From Rotaria sp. Silwood1 (lineage: Eukaryota; Rotifera; Eurotatoria; Philodinida; Philodinidae), in contig CAJNOP010000001.1 of the NCBI GenBank assembly GCA_905250075.1, forward strand, positions 3,320,514 through 3,384,513: a stretch of 64,000 nucleotides of DNA, written 5' to 3'. The notes below the pieces were generated by a model. The model did not search any database. It saw only the letters and a program-made list of their open reading frames with translations, and had not been told where the DNA came from. A program made the position numbers and the translations under genes. Positions 57,574 through 64,000 of the stretch are shown here, in pieces (within the stretch, counting starts at the first letter, position 1; each line of letters starts with the position of its first letter).

Positions 57574-57838
57574 TTAAAGAAGACAATCAATAACAGCAAG
57601 TTGTTGTTTTCTTTCATAGTCATCTCGATATCCACCATTTGAATTTAAATCGACCTATAATAATTTCTAGAAATATTAAATAAAAGTAATAATAAAATAA
57701 TTCTTTACTTAAATATGATATGTAGTATTTTTTGTGATTAGAATAGTTAATTATAGATTTTTTTAATTGTTTGAAGTTAGCTGTTGTTTTTTGATTTATT
57801 TCAAGTATTGAACGATGAAGTAAATAAAAAAAAGTCAT
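57574..57838 (-). CDS. Possible small two-exon gene, unrecognised
   Basis: ATG at 57836-57838 opens FYLLHRSILEINQKTTANFK and QLKKSIINYSNHKKYY, with a donor-like GTAAAG near 57707. After a TTATTATAG acceptor near 57649 the minus strand reads DLNSNGGYRDDYERKQQLAV to TAA at 57574-57576. The phase of the join is not fully satisfied by the obvious donor, so the model is tentative. No family is recognised. Confidence 0.3.
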
Positions 57839-60333
57839 TTTTATGAATTGAATTTGAATTTAATCTAAAGAATAAAAGGATTTATATAAAAAATAAATGA
57901 ATTTTTGTTTTTTTACAATCGATGATCATTTTTCTCATAGATCGTTGACAATTTTAATGTTTTAAAATGATCTAATACAATGTTTTTTTTAAATTAAATT
58001 GGAAATATTCAATTGTTACATCGTTTCATAAAGCTGTCTAATAATATTCTGAAAAAACATTTTAAAAGAAATTTTTTTCAAATCTAACTTACATTGAATA
58101 CTAACTTATCTACATAGTAGATTTTTGGGATAATAATTTAACGCCACTAAAAATTAAAATACAGTTTGTATTTTATTATAATATTTACATATTGACTAAT
58201 ATCGTTTTTATTATGATCATTATACAACTTTCAAAATTCATGTGAACGATCTAATTTTGATCATATTGAACAATATAAATAATCTATTTCTGTATCAAAA
58301 TAATAAAAATTTTAGAGGAAAAAATCAAATGAAAAGTGAAAATATTTATTTACAAGTCCTGTATTGATTTTTTTTTTCACATCATTTATTAATAAAACAA
58401 ATAAAGAAATCCATTAATCAATGAAGAAATTTTTTACATTTAATCTTTGATATTTTTGTACACACCAATGTTTTATCAACAGTAACATTGCTCTTAGTAT
58501 CAATCTTTACTAATAGTAAACCAATTGGGATATCAATATATCAAGTAATTCATTGAATAAATGTTAAAATTTTTAATGAAACGATTAATAATTAATCATA
58601 TAAAGCTGATTCTTGACTTATTCGTAAAATATGATTAAGTACAGATACTGTTTTATACAAAGCATATACGGTTCATTGAAAGGAAAAAGCTCTACAAAAA
58701 AAGAAAACAAAACCAATGACGTAGATTTGATTAATAAGAATGCTGAGAAATAATAGTCTTAGTCTTAGGTGGGATTTATGTATGGATGTCTCTTAGGTCA
58801 AAAAAAGAAAAAAAAAATGAATTAAAATAAATTGCATTAACTAACCAATCAACCTTTCTATAATGATTCATATATGATTATTAATGGATGACAGAGAACG
58901 AATGATATTATATGGTGAAGACTTCCTTTTTTTAAAGAGTTCCTTACATATCAACGGAATTAATAAAAAATCTTTTTCATGAAGTTATATCGTTTCATTG
59001 ATTTTTCAATTTGTAACTAGATGTTCTCAAGAAAAGACATAAAAACTACACATATTATATTCTTTGAATTTTGTAAAGTATTACGTACATTTGATTACTT
59101 TCAGAAATAAATGGCAGTTTTTAATTATGATACTATTCTTTCGCAATAATTAAGTGATCAAATTCAAGTAAACTTCTTTTCTTCTGTATCATGTATATAT
59201 ATATATATATATTCGATAACAGTAGATCTCATTCAAAAAAATTTGTTGACAATTAGATATAATACTTGATGTATAAATCATCTATATAAGAAGTTAATAA
59301 AATATATTGTATTTGAATATGAGTTTATTCGGTTTCAGTAGAATACAGACGACATTCGATCAGTTATACAGTTTGATTGTTCAACATAATCAACAAAAAG
59401 AAAAGGGTATCAATGCAATCATAATATGTAATCAATTCATGATACGACATATATTATAGTGATATATAAAAGTAAATATATAATCAACTACTACAGATTC
59501 CAAAACTTGAATTGAAAAGAAAATGGGATTAGTTTTTATACAAAAAATCATAATCTATTCTAAGTACATATATATATATATGTATATATACATATATTAA
59601 CCTGTGAATTATACTTGGCATCAATTTTCATATTCGTTGAATTTAAACATTTTAAATATTCAATATTATTTTAAATAACCTTCCTACATAAAATAAATTA
59701 TTACAGTCTTTTAATAGATTTGAATATCAAAGTTATTTGTCATCAGTTTGACGTTCTTCTCTTTAATATAAACATATGAGGTAAAAATTACATCACTGAT
59801 GTTCTCGTCATTTATGGTATATACGTTAGATTTGAAGTTTCAATAAGAGAATATTTAATGTTTAACTAAATAGTTCTATATCTATTGAATGTGCAAGTGT
59901 TGTTTTAGTTATGTCTATACAAACACATGCACACGTAGAGTAACTACGACAACCAGCATATTTCATCATTCTTCTTTGTACGTGTGCCTACCTATCGATA
60001 TACATTGTCGATAGGTCTCTCATATTCTAATTGCAAATAGTCTGCGATGCCTCTCTCTCTCTTCACTCTTCATATTTCATCCTTCGAACTCTAAGAAGGA
60101 GAAAGACATACTCAGAGAACTTGTGATTGTTCTTTTTCTCTTTACTGTATCGACGTAATCACAAACGAATAGAGAAGAACAATCTTATCCGTTGGCCGAC
60201 TTACTGCCTATCAACAAATAAACAAAACAAAAAAAAGCAAAGAAGAATATCTATATTGAACAACTCTATATAAAGTAAATTGTCTTATTCTTTGAAAAAA
60301 TTATTACTGACAGAAGATTTATTTGTTCAGAGT
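57839..60333. other. Long AT-rich intergenic region
   Basis: 2.5 kb with high AT, a (TA)n run at about 59194-59212 and a (TA)n/ACATA palindromic stretch near 59570-59600. A pyrimidine-rich segment near 60040-60150 may be promoter or 5' UTR of the next gene. No gene is supported. Confidence 0.4.
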
Positions 60334-62021
60334 ATGATTGACGATACGTTAACAACAACGGCGACTACAGTGGTCACTCACAATCGACGTTTATCTATCA
60401 TGACTATTTTTTTAGCATCAATGGCTTTTCTCTTGGTCATGACATCAATAGCCGCTTTTATTTATATTACTCGGAAAGGTAAATGATTTCCATAGAGTAA
60501 AACAATAATAAAGAAAAAAAACCTATTATATTCATATTAAGAAAAAATTCTTCGTAAATTTCATCTTATATCAGTACTAATTATTATACTTGTTGAACTT
60601 ATTGTACTAATTGCTGTTGTCATATGTTGTATTACACAATCAAGAAGTAAAATTCAAATCAATTTATTTCTCTTAAATATTAATTCTTTACACTTTTCGT
60701 AAAGGTACATTAGGTCAAGTTTTAGCTGCTCTTCTAATTCTTCTTTCTCTTCTCTCTCTTATGACATTGATCTATTTTTTACGTAAGTTTTTTATTTATC
60801 TTGTATTGTGTTACAATATATCTCTTTTTATTTTTTAAACAGTTGAAGATATTATCAAAGAAAGAGTTGAACCAAATCCATGTGATTTCAGTCCATATAA
60901 ATCCTATGAAGTACAAGAAATCAAATCTATTAGTCAACACGAATCACCCATACCAGTTTCGGCTGATGATGCAGCAACGCCAATTTTTACACCACCTGTA
61001 CTTACACCATTTCCTCGCATACCAACTCCACCTGCTCCAACTATTTCTCCATCATTAGAAAAACCAGTAACTCCACCAGTAGAAAAATCAGTAACTCCAC
61101 TAGTAGAAAAAATTATTACTCCACCACCACCACCACCACCACCATCATCATCATTTGTACAAAATATTTTTTCATTTCCACAAGCATCACCTTATGTTGT
61201 TGATTTTGATAAAATTCGTCGAGGTTGGTATTTTCGTTTGTTGTTCTTTTGATTTTTATTTTAAAAAATGTACATTCAAATATCAAAGTATTTTTCTTGT
61301 ACAGACTTATTAGCAGCTATTGAAGAACGAACAATTCCAGCACTTGAAGAAGCTATTCAACAAGTTAAAGATCATAATTATTTTCAACAGTTAAAATATG
61401 AATGTGAACGAGCTTTAGAATTGTTAAATCGTTTAGTGAAAATTGAACATATGAAGTGAAGAATTTCTTTTTCAAAAAAAAAAAAACAAAGAACGATTCA
61501 TATTCAAATATTTTATTATCTTCATTTAGAATTAGAGTACTTCGTCTTAATCAAGCAACAATAGCTGAATTACATAGTTACGCTAAACCACCCGATGAAG
61601 TGTTAACGGTCATGCGTGCGACGTTTTTGCTTCTTGGCCATTCAGAAAAAGAAATACAAGTAAAACAATCAGAAAAAATGTATCTGAGAGATACGCTTCT
61701 GTATTTTTTTTAAGGAATGGACACAAATTCAAAATCTACTGGGTCGTTTAGGAAAAGAAAGTGTACGTCGTCGATGTTATGAACTGAATCCTCTTAGTAT
61801 TACGGTTGATAAAGCACATGAAGCAAAAGATATATTAAGAAATTATGACTTAATACGTGTTAGTGAAATTTCTGTTGGTTTAGCAGCTTTTTTCAGTTGG
61901 GTAAGATGTATGAATAAGAAAATGATTTGTGGAAATAGAAATTTATTTTATAAAATAGGCAGTGACAATGATTGAAGAACGAGAAAAATTATTAGAATCA
62001 CAACGAACAATTCTACGATGA
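60334..62021 (+). CDS. Three-pass membrane protein with C-terminal dynein-stalk-like domain, 412 aa
   Basis: Eight exons: 60334-60478, 60542-60646, 60705-60782, 60843-61223, 61305-61455, 61530-61659, 61715-61900 and 61959-62021 (1239 nt, exactly in phase). Three hydrophobic segments come first (IFLASMAFLLVMTSIAAFIY; ISVLIIILVELIVLIAVVIC; VLAALLILLSLLSLMTLIYF), then a cytosolic P/T/S-rich linker with an eight-proline run. The C-terminal ~170 residues resemble the dynein heavy chain coiled-coil stalk/microtubule-binding region: LLAAIEERTIPALEEAI, then LNQATIAELHSYAKPPDEVL followed by VMRATFLLLGH, and finally DLIRVSEISVGLAAFFSW and MIEEREKLLES. In dyneins this region binds microtubules and transmits force; here no AAA motor is present. 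A membrane-microtubule linker is an inference. The start ATG follows an acceptor-like TTGTTCAG and could be preceded by a 5' exon. Confidence 0.72.
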
Positions 62022-63428
62022 ACAGACAATTATATGTATAATTAGCTTATTTCTTTTCTTTTTTTTTTTAATGTAAAGATATATTTCTTGTTCTTGTAAT
62101 TTTTCAAATGATACAAATATAAAGATTGAATATAGAATATAGAACGACGATGTTTACATATATTTTTAGAAAAATTCATTGACTTCAGCACGTTGATGAT
62201 AGTGAAATTTAGGTAGAAACAAAATTTTGATTAACATCTTTTCATGATGTTTATCAAAATCTTTTGTAAGACATATATTAAAAGAAGTACAATGTTGTGA
62301 TATGTAATTCTAACATTTAAGCTTTGAAAACGAAGTTTTGTTCTTTAACTACACTGCATGTATAAAGGTGATATTCTATAACAATTTCATTAATGCTTGT
62401 CAAATCAGCAGTCTATATTTGAGATCTTTATGACTAGGTCAAGATGAAAAGAAATCTCAATGTTATTATGGGTATTTCAAGTGAAAAACACATTGGTGGA
62501 CCCGATTAAAATTTATTAGGTTTTAATTAGAAATGAAATCGTACAACTTTTTATTCAGGGCTCTTAAGTATGGTTATTATCTAATAGAAACAATATAGTT
62601 TATTTACACTTCTAATTAAAAAACAAATTAATTTACCACAAAGAATTTCGCAGATGAATGATTCCGTCGTCTAGCTCTATGCATATTCGATTTTGATGCG
62701 TCAAAAAATGTTATGAACATTGAAGCAAGACTATAATAATCGTACCTCATATCCATTTTCATCTAGAATCGAAATAATCCGAGCATCGAATTACCTTTTT
62801 TCACATTTTTCCAACTTTTTATAATTTCTCGGTTGAAATCTTGGTACACCATTCATATGTTTGATTATTAAAATGTGTGTTTGTGTATGCTTTCTCTAGC
62901 TTTATTCTTGATGATTTTGAAGAGATTCATAATAGTAAATCTTGCAGTTGTTATGTTACACTAACAAAAATACGTGCGAGAGCCACAACATTTTTATGAT
63001 ATGTTCATCCCTTGTTTGAACGTGAAAAGCAATTACTTTCTTTGCCTGTAATCTTGGATCATCTCATTACTAGATGAACCTCAAAGGTTTCTACAGGAGC
63101 TAAGTCCCTCCAGTAACGTTTAGACTTCGCCATTAACAAGATACTGAGGCATTATATCTTTGCTTACTGTCATAAATCCGCCAAAGATAATTATCAGCAA
63201 CTGTTACCACGAAATGAGATAAATCAGTTAATCATAAAATACTTATGAAACAAAGCTACTTTGAGAATAATGAAAACAGTGCAATCTAGGAAAGTCAGGA
63301 ATGCTCTAATTCGAAATTCCATTAGAATTTTATTATCGTGAAATTAAAAAACTCAGACAACTCGATTTATTTATAAGTATATATATATATAATAGTATTC
63401 CTTTTCATTTTGAATCATTCATCACAAC
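62022..63428. other. Intergenic region upstream of the 7TM receptor gene
   Basis: AT-rich with no supported gene. TATATATATATAATAG at about 63379-63394 lies ~40 bp before the receptor ATG and may be its TATA region. Confidence 0.4.
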
Positions 63429-64000
63429 ATGGCTTCGACAAATAATACAACATCAACAGATCTATGGTATCTCTTTCTTGATCATTTGGCTTCTCTCTCT
63501 GCTACTCCTGGCCGTTCGATTATTTTTATTATTCTCATCATTTTTTTAGTTCCATCTATAGTCTGTTCAATTTATCTCTTCTATGAATTTATTAAGCGTC
63601 GTAATCTACTTTATCAATCAACAAATTTGGTTGTTATCTGTCTTTTGATTATTAATCTCTTACAAGCCACGACAGATCTACTTATGTCATTGATTTTTTT
63701 GAAAAATAAACTTTCTTCCAGCAATTCCTACTGGTTTTGTGCGTTATGGAGAATACTTGAACAATCTCTAGGTCCTATTGGGCTATGGTTGATGGCATTC
63801 GGTAGTGTAGTACGTTATTTGTTTGTATTTCACTCTACTGTACTCAAACGACATAAATTTGTCCTTCGATACATACCAATTGCCTGCTGTCTTCTTGTAC
63901 CATATTATTTTTATGCAATACTTATTCTATTTCCTCCAGGATGTCAAAATATTTTTCATCCAGGTCATTATATATGCGCAGGCGCATGTTTCAATATGAT
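63429..64000 (+). CDS. 7TM receptor (rhodopsin-like GPCR type), N-terminal part, runs off the window
   Basis: ATG at 63429 opens at least 190 codons with no intron. The N-terminus (MASTNNTTSTD) has N-glycosylation-type NNT. Hydrophobic segments follow at about residues 30-50 (IIFIILIIFLVPSIVCSIYL), 63-83 (LVVICLLIINLLQATTDLLM), 100-125 (FCALWRILEQSLGPIGLWLM) and 150-170 (YIPIACCLLVPYYFYAILIL). FGSVVRYLFVFH at the end of the third segment stands where the DRY motif would be, and a Cys precedes segment 3 as in disulfide-linked GPCRs. The pattern fits bdelloid-expanded orphan receptors. The ligand is unknown and the gene is truncated only by the window edge. Confidence 0.75.
   Translation, partial: MASTNNTTSTDLWYLFLDHLASLSATPGRSIIFIILIIFLVPSIVCSIYLFYEFIKRRNLLYQSTNLVVICLLIINLLQATTDLLMSLIFLKNKLSSSNSYWFCALWRILEQSLGPIGLWLMAFGSVVRYLFVFHSTVLKRHKFVLRYIPIACCLLVPYYFYAILILFPPGCQNIFHPGHYICAGACFNM

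Overview
The window looks like a bdelloid rotifer chromosome fragment (class inferred, genus not determined). The evidence is an AT-rich metazoan genome with compact genes, short GT-AG introns of about 50-60 nt, A/T-ending codons, and animal genes such as POC1, CDT1, RBMS, VKORC1, Spire-like and TBATA-like. It also carries a family of proteins whose N-terminal domain I recall as heading the expanded ADP-ribosyltransferase/TPR proteins of bdelloids. There are no bacterial operons, rRNA, tRNA or CRISPR arrays, and I saw no retroelement or virus-like sequence.

Layout. 1-3.3 kb: the tail of one plus-strand gene, then a complete TBATA/SPATIAL-like gene. 4.1-9.6 kb: minus-strand material, made up of a basic K/Q/S-rich protein, an isolated terminal exon and a decayed EGF-stalk-transmembrane gene. 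9.7-10.5 kb: a foldback transposon. 10.6-25.3 kb: an accessory region with five members (A-E) of one uncharacterised ~240-residue family. A and B lie inside a degenerate 4.2-4.5 kb tandem duplication, C is inactivated, D follows C by 51 bp, and E is more divergent. 27.3-28.1 kb: decayed gene fragments.

28.6-31.6 kb: POC1, with a large intron holding a thioredoxin-like relic. 33.6-38.5 kb: two decayed genes, a hAT-like non-autonomous element and a second foldback element. 39.7-42.7 kb: CDT1. 44.3-50.9 kb: an RBMS-type two-RRM RNA-binding protein on the minus strand with several possible first exons, embedded in microsatellite- and purine-tract-rich DNA. 53.6-56.9 kb: VKORC1-like and a Spire-type protein reduced to Spir-box plus zinc finger, both minus strand. 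60.3-62.0 kb: a three-pass membrane protein ending in a dynein-heavy-chain stalk-like domain. 63.4 kb to the end: the start of a 7TM receptor.

The housekeeping genes act in separate processes: POC1 in centrioles and cilia, CDT1 in replication licensing, RBMS in mRNA control, VKORC1 in quinone and disulfide redox, Spire in actin and vesicle biology. The most unusual items are the A-E family cluster, with its duplication, sequence mosaicism and possible trans-spliced operon, and the membrane-anchored dynein-stalk protein. Exon coordinates come from reading splice sites and phase by eye. Where a full gene model is given, the exon lengths sum to a whole number of codons.
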